A DNA stretch of 46,255 nt, from the NCBI GenBank assembly GCA_026984735.1, contig JALSRN010000058.1, positions 1 through 46,255 on the forward strand. The letters are read 5' to 3'. The notes below the pieces were generated by a model. That model saw nothing but the letters and a program-made list of their open reading frames with translations. It searched no databases and was not told where the DNA came from. This document shows positions 17,030 to 26,990 of this stretch, piece after piece. The position numbers and the translations under genes were made by a program. Source of the DNA: Sedimenticola sp. (GTDB lineage: Bacteria; Pseudomonadota; Gammaproteobacteria; Chromatiales; Chromatiaceae). How positions within the stretch are numbered: position 1 is the stretch's first letter; each line of letters opens with the position of its first letter.

Positions 17030-18142
17030 ATGACCGCCACCGACAGCGACATCCATCAATTGATGCGCTCCATCATCCAGCGGGTCGCCACCGGCCCGGA
17101 GCTCTCCAAGGACATCTCCCGCGAGGAGGCCTATGGCGCCACCGTGGGCATCCTGGAAGGGAAGGTGGACCCTGTGCAGGCCGCCATCTTCCTCATCGCC
17201 CTGCGCATGAAGCGGGAAGCGCCCGACGAGTACAAAGGAGTGCTGGACGGCATCCGCGCCCTGGTGGACGGCGTCACCGCCGATGTGGATCATGTGGTGG
17301 ACATCGCCGATCCTTTCGACGGCTACAACCGCACCCTCCCCGCTTCCCCTTTCCTGCCGCCGCTCTTGGCCGAATGCGGCTTGAAGGTGGTCTCCCACGG
17401 TCTCGACGCCGTGGGGCCGAAATACGGGGTCACCCACAGGCATGTGCTCCAGGCCGCCGGCGTGGACGTGGATCTGTCCACCGCCGAAGCGGCAGCCCGG
17501 CTGCCCGACCCGGCGCTGGGCTGGTGTTATGTGGACCAGGCCAGTTACTGCAAGCCGTTGCACGACCTGATTCCCTTGCGCACCAAGATCATCAAGCGCC
17601 AGGTGATCACCACCGTGGAGGTGCTGGCCAAGCCCATCACCGGCCGCAAGGGCACCCATTTCGTCACCGGCTACGTGCACAAGCCCTATCCTCCCATCTA
17701 TGCCATGCTGGCGCGGCACGTGGGGTTCCAGTCGGCCCTCTTCGTGCGCGGCGTGGAGGGCGGCGTCGTCCCCTCGCTGCGGCAGGAAGGAAAATATTTC
17801 AGCTACCACGACCTGGGCGAAGAGATCGAGGTGGAGATCGCTCCTTCCATGGTGGGGGTCGAACAAAATCTGAGGGCCGTGCCGCTGCCCGACGACCTGC
17901 CCAAGGCCAAGCGCGAGGGTGACGAGATCGCCATCGCGGTGGACATCAAGGATGCCGCCAAGGCCGCCGCCGAAGCGGGCATGGAGGCGCTGCGCGGCAA
18001 AGGGGGACCCACCTACGACTCCCTGGTCTATGCCGGCGCGCTGATTCTCAAGCACATGGGCCGCGCCGCCCACCTGGCCGAAGCCGCGGAGCAGCTGCGC
18101 GCCGTGCTCGATTCGGGCAAGGCCGCCGCGCGGGTGAAGTGA
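17030..18142 (+). CDS. TrpD2/YbiB-like phosphoribosyltransferase-fold protein
   Basis: 370 residues. It has the N-terminal helical domain of the anthranilate phosphoribosyltransferase family (REEAYGATVGILEGKVDPVQAAIFLIALRMKRE) and the following glycosyltransferase-3 domain. The phosphoribosyl-diphosphate loop is degenerate: where TrpD has a GTGGD motif this protein has ADPFDGYNRTLPASPFLPPLLA. That points to the TrpD2 (YbiB) group, which binds nucleic acid, and away from tryptophan synthesis; no trp genes are nearby. It overlaps the Rieske gene by one base (TGATG), so the two are probably co-translated. Confidence 0.8.
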   Translation: MTATDSDIHQLMRSIIQRVATGPELSKDISREEAYGATVGILEGKVDPVQAAIFLIALRMKREAPDEYKGVLDGIRALVDGVTADVDHVVDIADPFDGYNRTLPASPFLPPLLAECGLKVVSHGLDAVGPKYGVTHRHVLQAAGVDVDLSTAEAAARLPDPALGWCYVDQASYCKPLHDLIPLRTKIIKRQVITTVEVLAKPITGRKGTHFVTGYVHKPYPPIYAMLARHVGFQSALFVRGVEGGVVPSLRQEGKYFSYHDLGEEIEVEIAPSMVGVEQNLRAVPLPDDLPKAKREGDEIAIAVDIKDAAKAAAEAGMEALRGKGGPTYDSLVYAGALILKHMGRAAHLAEAAEQLRAVLDSGKAAARVK

Positions 18143-18474
18143 TGGACACTCCCTGGGTGAAGGTGGGGAGCGCCGAGGAGTTGCGGCCGGGGCAGATGAA
18201 ACGCGTCACCGCGGGCGGAAGGCGTCTGTTGCTGTGCAACGCCGACGGCACTCTTCACTGCGTGGACGAGATGTGCAGCCACGAGGACTACTCTCTCCAT
18301 CTGGGCTGCATCCAGGAAGGCAGGATCAAATGCTCGCTGCACGGCAGCTATTTCGACCTGGAGACCGGACGCCCCACGGTGGAACCGGCCACCGAGCCCA
18401 TCGCGGTCTATCCTCTGCGCATCGAGGCGGGCGAAGTGTGGGTCGATCCCACCAACCCCATCGGCTCCGACTGA
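18142..18474 (+). CDS. Rieske-type [2Fe-2S] ferredoxin
   Basis: 110 residues, no signal peptide. The Rieske ligands are clear: CSH (in DEMCSHEDYSLHLG) and CSLH (in GRIKCSLHGSYFDLETG). The size fits small soluble Rieske ferredoxins like those serving oxygenases or nitrite reductase NirD. No oxygenase is adjacent. The start overlaps the TrpD2-like stop by one base. Its partner is unknown. Confidence 0.88.
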   Translation: MDTPWVKVGSAEELRPGQMKRVTAGGRRLLLCNADGTLHCVDEMCSHEDYSLHLGCIQEGRIKCSLHGSYFDLETGRPTVEPATEPIAVYPLRIEAGEVWVDPTNPIGSD

Positions 18475-18601
18475 AGCGGCGCCTTTCCCCGGGCGCCGCG
18501 GAGAACTGGAACGCGGCGTTCGCCCCGCTCCCACGAAAGCGGCTGATCGAAAAGCCGCGCTGAAGTAGAATCCCTCTTTTCCACAGCAACCGAGCTTTTC
18601 C

Positions 18602-19456
18602 ATGAGTGCCCAGATACTCGACGGCAAGGCCATCGCGGCCGATCTGCGCGCCACCGTCGCCAACGAGGTGAAGGCCCTGTTGAGCGCCGGCCACCGGCCG
18701 CCCGGCCTGGCGGTGATTCTGGTGGGCGAGGATCCCGCCTCACAGGTCTACGTGCGCAACAAAGAGAGAGCGTGCCAGGAGGTGGGCTTCCATTCCGAGC
18801 TCATCCGCCTGCCCGCCGACACGCCGGAGGACCGCCTGCTCGCGGTGGTGGACGAACTCAACCAACGGGAGGAGATCGACGGCATTCTGGTGCAACTTCC
18901 CCTGCCGGAGCAGATCGACGAACAGACCGTCATCGAGCGCATCCTTCCCACCAAGGACGTGGACGGATTCCACCCTTACAACGTGGGGCGGCTCACCCTG
19001 CGCATGCCGCTGTTGCGGCCCTGTACGCCCAAGGGGGTGATGACCCTGCTGGAGCGGACCGGCGTGGAGCTGGAAGGGCTGGACGCGGTGATCCTGGGGC
19101 AGTCCAATATCGTCGGCCGCCCCATGGCGCTGGAGCTGCTGATGGCCCGCTGCACCATCACCGTCTGCCACAGCCGCACCCGAAACCTGGCCGACAAGGT
19201 GCGCGGCGCCGACCTGGTGGTGGCCGCCGTGGGGCGTCCCCGGTTCGTGCAAGGCGACTGGATCAAGCCCGGCGCCATCGTCATCGACGTGGGCATCAAC
19301 CGCACCGACGATGGCAAGCTCTGCGGCGACGTGGACTTCGACGCCGCCCGGGAACGCGCCGCCTGGATCACCCCTGTCCCCGGCGGCGTGGGCCCCATGA
19401 CCGTGGCCACTCTGCTGGAGAACACCCTGCAGGCGGCACGGTTGCACAACAACTGA
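18602..19456 (+). CDS. folD: methylenetetrahydrofolate dehydrogenase / cyclohydrolase
   Basis: 284 residues, normal length. FolD interconverts 5,10-methylene-THF, methenyl-THF and 10-formyl-THF with NADP. Visible features are [22 protein letters not shown] (catalytic Lys), [10 protein letters not shown], the family signature [12 protein letters not shown], the nucleotide-binding [18 protein letters not shown] and the closing [25 protein letters not shown] hexamer at about 18566 could be its -10 element. Confidence 0.96.
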   Translation: MSAQILDGKAIAADLRATVANEVKALLSAGHRPPGLAVILVGEDPASQVYVRNKERACQEVGFHSELIRLPADTPEDRLLAVVDELNQREEIDGILVQLPLPEQIDEQTVIERILPTKDVDGFHPYNVGRLTLRMPLLRPCTPKGVMTLLERTGVELEGLDAVILGQSNIVGRPMALELLMARCTITVCHSRTRNLADKVRGADLVVAAVGRPRFVQGDWIKPGAIVIDVGINRTDDGKLCGDVDFDAARERAAWITPVPGGVGPMTVATLLENTLQAARLHNN

Positions 19457-19547
19457 GCCGGCGGGCGGCGAAAGAGAACAATCCGCCGGCCGCGGTCCGA
19501 AAACAGCAATCCGCCAACTGAAAACGTAAAACCTTACATCACACCTC

Positions 19548-21215
<1,668 letters not shown>

Positions 21216-21290
21216 CGCTTCGGAACGTCTCGTCCTTCCGGCCGGAGCGCAGCGGAGAGCCGGAATCCGGAGTCGACAGGCCGCTTGGAG

Positions 21291-21310
21291 ATTCCCGCCT
21301 GCGCGGGAAT
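21291..21310. repeat. perfect 8-bp-stem palindromic element
   Basis: ATTCCCGC, a CTGC loop, then GCGGGAAT. It lies 76 bp after the ettA stop inside a block with other inverted pieces (CTTCCGGCCGGAGCGCAGCGG..., 21236-21275). The sequence looks like the widespread dRS3-type or REP-like dispersed repeats. It could also serve as a transcript 3' end. No second copy was noticed in this window. Confidence 0.6.
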
Positions 21311-21424
21311 GACGAGATGGGCGCGGGAACGACAGATGGGCGTGGGAACGGCGAAGAGAAAGAGGGAGGAAGAGGAAGAAGGCGGCCAACCTGGAGCATT
21401 ACGAAACGGCGGCGTCCGGCCCGT

Positions 21425-22054
21425 TCAAAGGGAACGCCGCCATGGCGACATGACCGTTCCTCCCGGCGGCCAGGGCAGGCGCAGTGCCATCAGCCCCGCG
21501 TAGACCGCAAGATAGATCAGCGGCTCCCGCACGTCGGCCTTCACCAGCCACCAGTAGTGGAGCACGCCCAGCAGGGCGGCCGCATAGACCAGCCGGTGCA
21601 GCCGTTTCCAATTGGCGCCCAGCCTTCGCATGCTCCAGAGGTTGGAGGTGACCGCCAGGGCGAGCAGGATGAGCCAGGCGGCGAACCCCACCATGACGAA
21701 CGGCCGCTTGGTGAGGTCCTCGAGAATCTGGGACCAGAGCAGCTCCCGGTCGAGCGCCAGCCAAACGAGGAAGTGGAGCACCGCGTAGAAGAAGCTGAAC
21801 AGCCCCAGCATGCGCCGCCACAGCACCGGACGGCGCCAGCCGGTGAGGCGCTTCAGCGGCGTCACCGCCAGGGTCACCAGCAACAGCCGCAAGGTCCAGT
21901 CGCCGGTTCCATGCAGCAGCGCCTCCACCGGATTGGGCTGGAGCGCGCCGCTGGACAATTGCCAAAGCATCTGCGCCAGGGGAAGAAGGCAGAGAAGAAA
22001 GATCGCCGGCTTGTACGCCCTTCGCCACACCGGGTTGCCTCCCGCTCGAATCAT
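21425..22054 (-). CDS. msrQ: haem-binding membrane subunit of the periplasmic Met sulfoxide reductase
   Basis: 209 residues with about six membrane helices, of the YedZ ferric-reductase-like family. Conserved His residues lie in FFYAVLHFLVWLALD, KRLHRLVYAAALLGVLHYWW and related helices, fit for haem binding. MsrQ passes electrons from the quinone pool or flavin reductase to MsrP. It starts 46 bp downstream of the msrP stop on the same strand, as in other Proteobacteria. Confidence 0.93.
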   Translation of the reverse strand: MIRAGGNPVWRRAYKPAIFLLCLLPLAQMLWQLSSGALQPNPVEALLHGTGDWTLRLLLVTLAVTPLKRLTGWRRPVLWRRMLGLFSFFYAVLHFLVWLALDRELLWSQILEDLTKRPFVMVGFAAWLILLALAVTSNLWSMRRLGANWKRLHRLVYAAALLGVLHYWWLVKADVREPLIYLAVYAGLMALRLPWPPGGTVMSPWRRSL

Positions 22055-22100
22055 CGATCGTCAGCCGAGGAAAAAAGGCGACGCCGCCCTGCCGGGGTCT

Positions 22101-23066
22101 TCAGAAATACTTCCTCAGATCCATTCCGGCGTAGAGCTGCGCCACCTCGTCGGCATAGCCGTTGAAAGGGAGGGTGGGCCGTTTCTCGGCGAAGATCCCC
22201 GTGCCCAGCACCCGCTCTCTCTTCTGGCTCCAGCGGGGATGGGGCACGTCGGGATTGACGTTGGCATAGAAGCCGTACTCGTCGGGCGCCATGCGGTTCC
22301 AGGTGTTACGCGGCTGCTTCTCGGTGAAGCGGATGGAAACGATGGATTTGATGCTCTTGAATCCGTATTTCCACGGCACCACCAACCGCAGGGGCGCGCC
22401 GTTCTGCGCCGGCAGCTCCTTGCCGTAGAGTCCGGTGGCGACAAGCGTCAAAGGATGCATCGCCTCGTCCATGCGCAGCCCTTCCACATAGGGCCAGTCG
22501 AGCACCCGACGCTTCTGGCCCGGCATCCGCTCGGGATCGTAGAGGGTGCGGAACTCCACGTACTTGGCCCTGGAAGTGGGCTGGAAGCGCTTGAGCAGAT
22601 CGCTGAGCGGGAAACCGTTCCAAGGCACCACCATGGCCCACGCCTCCACGCAGCGGAACCGGTAGATACGCTCCTCGGCGGGAAAGAGACGCAGCAGCTC
22701 GTCGATGTCCAGAATACCCGGCTTCTCGCACTCGCCCGAGACCGACAGGCTCCAGGGCCGGGTCTTGAGATAGTGGGCGTTCTCCGCCGGCTCGCTCTTG
22801 CTCGTGCCCAGTTCGTAGAAATTGTTGTAGTGGGTGATGTATTTCCAGGGGGTGGGTTCGAGCGCTTCCGACCCGGCCCCGGCGTTCCCCTTCCCCTTGC
22901 CGGGAGGACGGCCGGAGAAGGCGCCGGCCAGGGTGGCCAGCCCCCCCGCGGCCACTCCCAGGCCGGCGATGCCGGCGGCGCGAATGATCCGCCGGCGGTC
23001 CCGCCACAGCTTTTCGTCGGTGATCTCGGAAGAGGGAATGAAAGGGGGGCGATAACGGCGGCGCAT
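22101..23066 (-). CDS. msrP: periplasmic Met sulfoxide reductase, molybdopterin subunit
   Basis: 321 residues. It begins with basic residues and a twin-arginine-type signal ([20 protein letters not shown]). The sulfite-oxidase-fold domain shows the Mo-ligating Cys in [15 protein letters not shown]. Other family stretches are [20 protein letters not shown] and the TAPRNTWN-type segment [12 protein letters not shown]. It reduces free and protein-bound Met sulfoxide in the periplasm. It is the second Tat-exported molybdoenzyme in this window, so the cell must make molybdopterin. Confidence 0.95.
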   Translation of the reverse strand: MRRRYRPPFIPSSEITDEKLWRDRRRIIRAAGIAGLGVAAGGLATLAGAFSGRPPGKGKGNAGAGSEALEPTPWKYITHYNNFYELGTSKSEPAENAHYLKTRPWSLSVSGECEKPGILDIDELLRLFPAEERIYRFRCVEAWAMVVPWNGFPLSDLLKRFQPTSRAKYVEFRTLYDPERMPGQKRRVLDWPYVEGLRMDEAMHPLTLVATGLYGKELPAQNGAPLRLVVPWKYGFKSIKSIVSIRFTEKQPRNTWNRMAPDEYGFYANVNPDVPHPRWSQKRERVLGTGIFAEKRPTLPFNGYADEVAQLYAGMDLRKYF

Positions 23067-23198
23067 GAAAATTACCTCCGATGATGGATGCTGATCAATG
23101 AAGACCGGCGCGGAGGCCGGACTCTTTCACCCGGCCCCCTTTTCACCCCGGCAAGCGTCGAGAATCCTCTTGACGGCCTTTCCCTTTTTCCATTCGAA

Positions 23199-23897
23199 TC
23201 AATAGTAACGCGGCGAAGGGGGCGGCGGTTCATAAGCCTTCTGCTCCTGCCCCTCCTCGATCGGTTTCAGGTAGATCTCCACCCGGCGGTTGAGGCGCCG
23301 GCCCGCCTCGGTGGCGTTGGTGGCTCTTGGCTCGCGTTCGCCGCGCCCTTCGGTGCGGATGCGCGCCGGATCGACTCCTCGGGAAGCGAGATAGTCCGCC
23401 ACCGCGCGGGCCCGCTTTTCCGAGAGCCGCTGGTTATAGGATTCGGAACCCACGCTGTCGGTGTGCCCCACCACATAGACCACCGTCTTGTCGTATTTGC
23501 GGATCACGTCGGCCAGGCGGTTCAACGAATCGGCGAAGCCCGGATTGATCCGCGCGCTGTCGAAATCGAAAGAGACTTCCGAATCGAGGGTGAGCTTCAG
23601 GCTCTGGTCCTTCATGCGCTGGATCTCGATCTGGTGCTGCTGGCGCTCCTTGGCCAATCGTTGCTCCAGTTCCCGCTGCTGCTGATCCATGTAGTTGCCG
23701 ATCATGCCGCCGGCCAGCGCGCCCAGCGCCGCTCCCACGTAAGCGCCCTCGCCGTGGCGGATCTGATGGCCGATCACGGCGCCGGCCACCGCGCCGATGG
23801 CGGCGCCGGTGGTGGTCTTGGGGTTCTGTTGCATGGTTTCACATCCGCCCAAGCCCACCGCAAGGGCGAGCAGGGCGACACCCGTCTTTTTGTGCAT
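23199..23897 (-). CDS. OmpA-family outer-membrane lipoprotein
   Basis: 232 residues. It has a lipoprotein signal with a lipobox ending LGLGGC (Cys19), then glycine-zipper repeats (GAAIGAVAGAVIG and GAALGALAGGMIG), a short charged helix (QQQRELEQRLAKERQQH) and a C-terminal OmpA peptidoglycan-binding domain (VVYVVGHTDSVGSESYNQRLSEKRARAVADYL). It ends in a Pro/Tyr-rich tail. It ties the outer membrane to peptidoglycan. It resembles YiaD-type proteins. Confidence 0.93.
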   Translation of the reverse strand: MHKKTGVALLALAVGLGGCETMQQNPKTTTGAAIGAVAGAVIGHQIRHGEGAYVGAALGALAGGMIGNYMDQQQRELEQRLAKERQQHQIEIQRMKDQSLKLTLDSEVSFDFDSARINPGFADSLNRLADVIRKYDKTVVYVVGHTDSVGSESYNQRLSEKRARAVADYLASRGVDPARIRTEGRGEREPRATNATEAGRRLNRRVEIYLKPIEEGQEQKAYEPPPPSPRYY

Positions 23898-24014
23898 GAT
23901 CGTTTTCTCCCACTATGGATTTTGATGGCTTCAGGAAAGGATGATAGCTCCACCCGAGCGTCCTGCCCAGGCCGGCCATTCCGAAACTGCGACGCAAGGG
24001 GGCGGCGTTCGGCT

Positions 24015-24596
24015 TCAGGCGAGGCCCACGCCGATGCGCCGCAGCCGCGCGGCGACGGCGGGATCGCGGGTGCGCAGCCACTGACGGTAGAGCGCCACCA
24101 CCCGGTGGGGGTCGGTGGAGAGATCGGGCTCGCCGGCGGCGGAGAGCAGCTCCAGAATGGCGGCGAACTGGCGGGTGAGCTCCTCGAAGACGGCCCGGTT
24201 GGCCGGGGCATGGCCGGCCAGATATTCGTAGGCGCCGCTGCCCATGCCCACGAAATAGTCCCGGCGGATGCCGCGACGGCGGTACCGCTCCCTCAGAAAA
24301 GCGCCGAGAAAGAGCGCCAGCTCCCCCAGCCGCTGCAGCAGCTGGCAGCGCTCCCGGTCGGTGGATGCGGCCAGCGCGTCGCCGTAGATGAGCGCCAGCG
24401 GACGCACGCCGTAACGGCCATCGAAATAGTCGAACAGATGTTCACTGCGGCCGAAACGGCCGAGCATGTCGCACAGGTACCAGAGCGTCTCTTCCGCGGG
24501 AGGCGGCTCCAAGCCCAATCGATGGACTTCGATCTGCAAGCGTTTCTGAAAGAATTCCACCAGCGAACGGGTGGAAAGCAAGGATCGGTCGCTCAT
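24015..24596 (-). CDS. unknown cytoplasmic protein
   Basis: 193 residues, mainly helical, no signal or membrane segment. It begins SDRSLLSTRSLVEFFQKRL. The centre has LCDMLGRFGRSEHLFDY, ALIYGDALAASTDRERCQLLQRLGELALFLGAFL and RDYFVGMGSGAYEYLA. I do not recognise a named family. The GC content and codon use match the core genes. It lies 76 bp downstream of the nucleotidyltransferase gene in the same direction, so it may share a transcript with the island genes. Confidence 0.7.
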   Translation of the reverse strand: MSDRSLLSTRSLVEFFQKRLQIEVHRLGLEPPPAEETLWYLCDMLGRFGRSEHLFDYFDGRYGVRPLALIYGDALAASTDRERCQLLQRLGELALFLGAFLRERYRRRGIRRDYFVGMGSGAYEYLAGHAPANRAVFEELTRQFAAILELLSAAGEPDLSTDPHRVVALYRQWLRTRDPAVAARLRRIGVGLA

Positions 24597-24672
24597 GCCC
24601 TCACTCCGTTATCCACGGTTCACCAACGGTTGTCGGCAGGCCGGAGGGGAAACCTAAGGCGCCTCGGCGCTG

Positions 24673-25767
24673 CTACGGGATCCCCCCACCCTTTTCTTCG
24701 ACTCTTTCACGAATACGCCTGACGGACTTGCGCGTCAAGTGCCCCAGGAGCAGGCCAGGCGGCATACGGATCCAATGGGAGCGGACATAAAGAAGCCACC
24801 GGCGAAAGGAGGGCGGCGCTGCCTCCGGCGGTCGCGGCCGCAATACCTCCTTCACCAGATGACACATCAGCACACGCTGAAAGGGATTACGCAGACCGAA
24901 ATTGCGGTAGTCCAACAGCTCCGCTTCATAGGGTGTGTGCAGCAGCTCGTGCGATGCTTGGAGAACATAGAACAAGGGTTTGGCCAACCCCAACGAACGA
25001 GCGCGTTCCAAAAGGACAGCGGGAAATCCCCTATCGCGGCGGAAAAAATGGCAATACAGCTGATGGATATCGAACAAATCCCTCAAACCGCCCCGCAGCT
25101 CGTCGCTCACCACCAAGTGGACGGCGCTGTGCAATACCATGTCTTCGGGGGAAAGAACGAAGAGCCCATTGCTTTCCAGCGGAGTGGCTCGCTCCCAGAG
25201 CGCCTTCGCAGCCGGTCGGAAACGACCCACCGACGGCAACAGGTTGTGATGGACGTCCACCTCCACTCCCCTCAAGGGATGGACCAGTGGCGGGATCTCG
25301 TGCATCCACTGACGATAGTAGCGCTGGTCGTACTCGTTTTCCACTTGGCTATGCCAGCCCGTTTCCAGCATCGCTTGCTCCACGGTCTGCAGATCCTCGA
25401 AACGCACCAACAGATCCAAGTCGGCGAAGGAGCGGCCGGCAGCCGGCGGCAGGCCCGCCATCATGTAGGCCGCTCCCTTGAGCAGCACCAGCGGAATGGG
25501 CGAGCCGATGGCACGGCGCACTTCCCTCAGCTCCCGCCGGATGCGAAGCTGGAAGTGGTCCACCCACACCTGGGCAGCTCGAATATTGTCCAAGGCCCTG
25601 TGAGGCAGCCGGCACTCGATTCCCTCCCCACGCGCCAACTCTCCGAGCTTGGCCAACAACCGGTGGGCACGAGCCATGCGCAGCAACCGATCCCACTCTG
25701 CGGTCGAGAGCAAAGTCATCCGTCCCGGCTCACGGAGCACCGTCAACAAGGGGTCGGGCGAACTCAT
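24673..25767 (-). CDS. nucleotidyltransferase-fold protein (NTP_transf_5 type)
   Basis: 364 residues, cytoplasmic. The family pattern is visible: PLVLLKGAAYMMAGL near residue 95 followed by GRSFADLDLLVR near 115, where the Asp pair is the expected metal site. Later come a VDVHHNLLP strand and AVHLVVSDELRGGLRDLFDIHQL. Members of this group are found beside HPr-kinase-like and PqqD-like genes in exosortase-bearing genomes and in lasso-peptide clusters, probably adding nucleotides or related groups to a peptide or sugar. The start overlaps the kinase stop (ATGA). Third and last gene of the coupled trio. Confidence 0.82.
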   Translation of the reverse strand: MSSPDPLLTVLREPGRMTLLSTAEWDRLLRMARAHRLLAKLGELARGEGIECRLPHRALDNIRAAQVWVDHFQLRIRRELREVRRAIGSPIPLVLLKGAAYMMAGLPPAAGRSFADLDLLVRFEDLQTVEQAMLETGWHSQVENEYDQRYYRQWMHEIPPLVHPLRGVEVDVHHNLLPSVGRFRPAAKALWERATPLESNGLFVLSPEDMVLHSAVHLVVSDELRGGLRDLFDIHQLYCHFFRRDRGFPAVLLERARSLGLAKPLFYVLQASHELLHTPYEAELLDYRNFGLRNPFQRVLMCHLVKEVLRPRPPEAAPPSFRRWLLYVRSHWIRMPPGLLLGHLTRKSVRRIRERVEEKGGGIP

Positions 25768-26666
25768 CCAACCATCCTGTCGAACATCGCCACCGCTTCG
25801 TCCAAGTCACTGTAACGGAGCGCATGGCATTCACTTTCCCGAACCAGGTCGGTCAAGGCACGAAAAGCGATTTCACCCAGCAAGTGGTAGTTGAATGAAT
25901 TATTGGAGAGACGGACGAACGCCTCGCTGCCGCTGACGGAACTCACCAAAGTGGAGCTGCCGGGAACGAATCGCGGAAAGACGATCCAGCCGGCTTTTCC
26001 CTCCTCCCCCTGGCGTTCCAAGCTTGAACGGGAAGGCGCCAGATGTGCCACGTCCCCTTTTCGGGTCTTCGGAAAGAGGGGCCCCAGAAGTGCGCCGGGC
26101 TCGAACCGGCGAATCACCTCAATGGAACGGTTTTTCAGCGGGATGGCCCTGGGCATGGGCAACATCCGCCCCGTTTCCGGCTGAAGGATGCCGAATTCGT
26201 CGGAGAAAAGCCGCCACCCACGCAACATGAGCGCTGCGCACAAGGTGCTTTTTCCGGATCCCGGCAAGGCTGGAAGGATCAGACATCGCCCGTTTTTTTC
26301 CAAAACGGCGGAATGGAGCAGGCAGTAGTTGTGGGCCCGCGTGGCAATGGCATAGTTGAGGCCCCACTCGAAGAGGGGGAAAGCGTGGTCACGGGGAAAG
26401 GGTTCGAACGGTTTCTCCCCATCGAGGCGGAACTCCACCTGCGGCCGCCACCAGCGGCGCACGCCGGAAGGAGGGAACACCTCCACGTGGAAATCGCGGA
26501 TTCCCTCGTCCTTTTCCAGCTTGATGTCAGGATAGAGACGCCGGAATACCCGGGCGGCTTCCAGCAAAGGGCTGCGCAAGCAGATCCGAAACGGTCCAAA
26601 GCGAATCGTCAGTCCCGAACGGACTTGCCGCAAAAAACCCTCTTCCCCCAAAGAATCCGGCGTCAT
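25764..26666 (-). CDS. HPr kinase-like protein (HprK-related kinase A)
   Basis: 300 residues from the ATG at 26666, which shares a base with the PqqD-like stop. A longer frame to 26735 would overlap that gene. The kinase core has Walker A LPALPGSGKSTLCAAL (Lys139), then FSDEFGIL (156-161) and the HprK-like PMPRAIPLKNRS stretch. It lacks the N-terminal HPr(Ser) kinase sensing domain. No HPr gene is near, so its target is probably not HPr. Relatives in lasso-peptide clusters phosphorylate a Ser of the peptide. The likely substrate here is the exported protein encoded just upstream, by inference from position. Confidence 0.83.
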   Translation of the reverse strand: MTPDSLGEEGFLRQVRSGLTIRFGPFRICLRSPLLEAARVFRRLYPDIKLEKDEGIRDFHVEVFPPSGVRRWWRPQVEFRLDGEKPFEPFPRDHAFPLFEWGLNYAIATRAHNYCLLHSAVLEKNGRCLILPALPGSGKSTLCAALMLRGWRLFSDEFGILQPETGRMLPMPRAIPLKNRSIEVIRRFEPGALLGPLFPKTRKGDVAHLAPSRSSLERQGEEGKAGWIVFPRFVPGSSTLVSSVSGSEAFVRLSNNSFNYHLLGEIAFRALTDLVRESECHALRYSDLDEAVAMFDRMVG

Positions 26667-26950
26667 CAGCGCTGCCGTTCCACCAGGGACAGGAACTCCA
26701 ACCGCTCCAAGGTGGTGCCTATCCGCGCCTGCCATTCGGCGTCGGCCGATCTCTGGCAGCGACGGGCCAATTCCTCGGCCAGAGTGGGAGTGGAAAGAGT
26801 GTTGGAGCGAAGTATGTCAAGAATCTCGACAGTCAGCGCATCGAGCAGGTGGGTCTCGCCGGTACCACGGTGGTAGAGCATCCAGGCATTCTCCCACTCC
26901 TCAAGCAGCAGCTCGTCCGGAAAAGGAATGCGCCACGAATCCGCTTTCAC
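26666..26950 (-). CDS. PqqD-like peptide-recognition protein
   Basis: 94 residues. It is a small winged-helix RRE-like protein: beta-strand start (WRIPFPDELLLEEWENAWMLYH), then GETHLLDALTVEILDILRSN, the PqqD hallmark in which a 'hxLn..a..il' segment precedes a helical end, and a C-terminal helix EWQARIGTTLERLEFLSLVE. Such domains bind the leader of a precursor peptide and deliver it to a modifying enzyme. It is translated just before the kinase (TGATG overlap) and 40 bp after the stop of the candidate substrate gene. Confidence 0.82.
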   Translation of the reverse strand: MKADSWRIPFPDELLLEEWENAWMLYHRGTGETHLLDALTVEILDILRSNTLSTPTLAEELARRCQRSADAEWQARIGTTLERLEFLSLVERQR

Positions 26951-26990
26951 GTGAAGCCGTCATCCCCCGAAACAAAGGAGGACCCCCCCA

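Noticed and set aside
17030-18142. Anthranilate phosphoribosyltransferase of tryptophan synthesis (trpD)
   Set aside because: The GTGGD phosphoribosyl-diphosphate loop is not conserved and no other trp gene is nearby.
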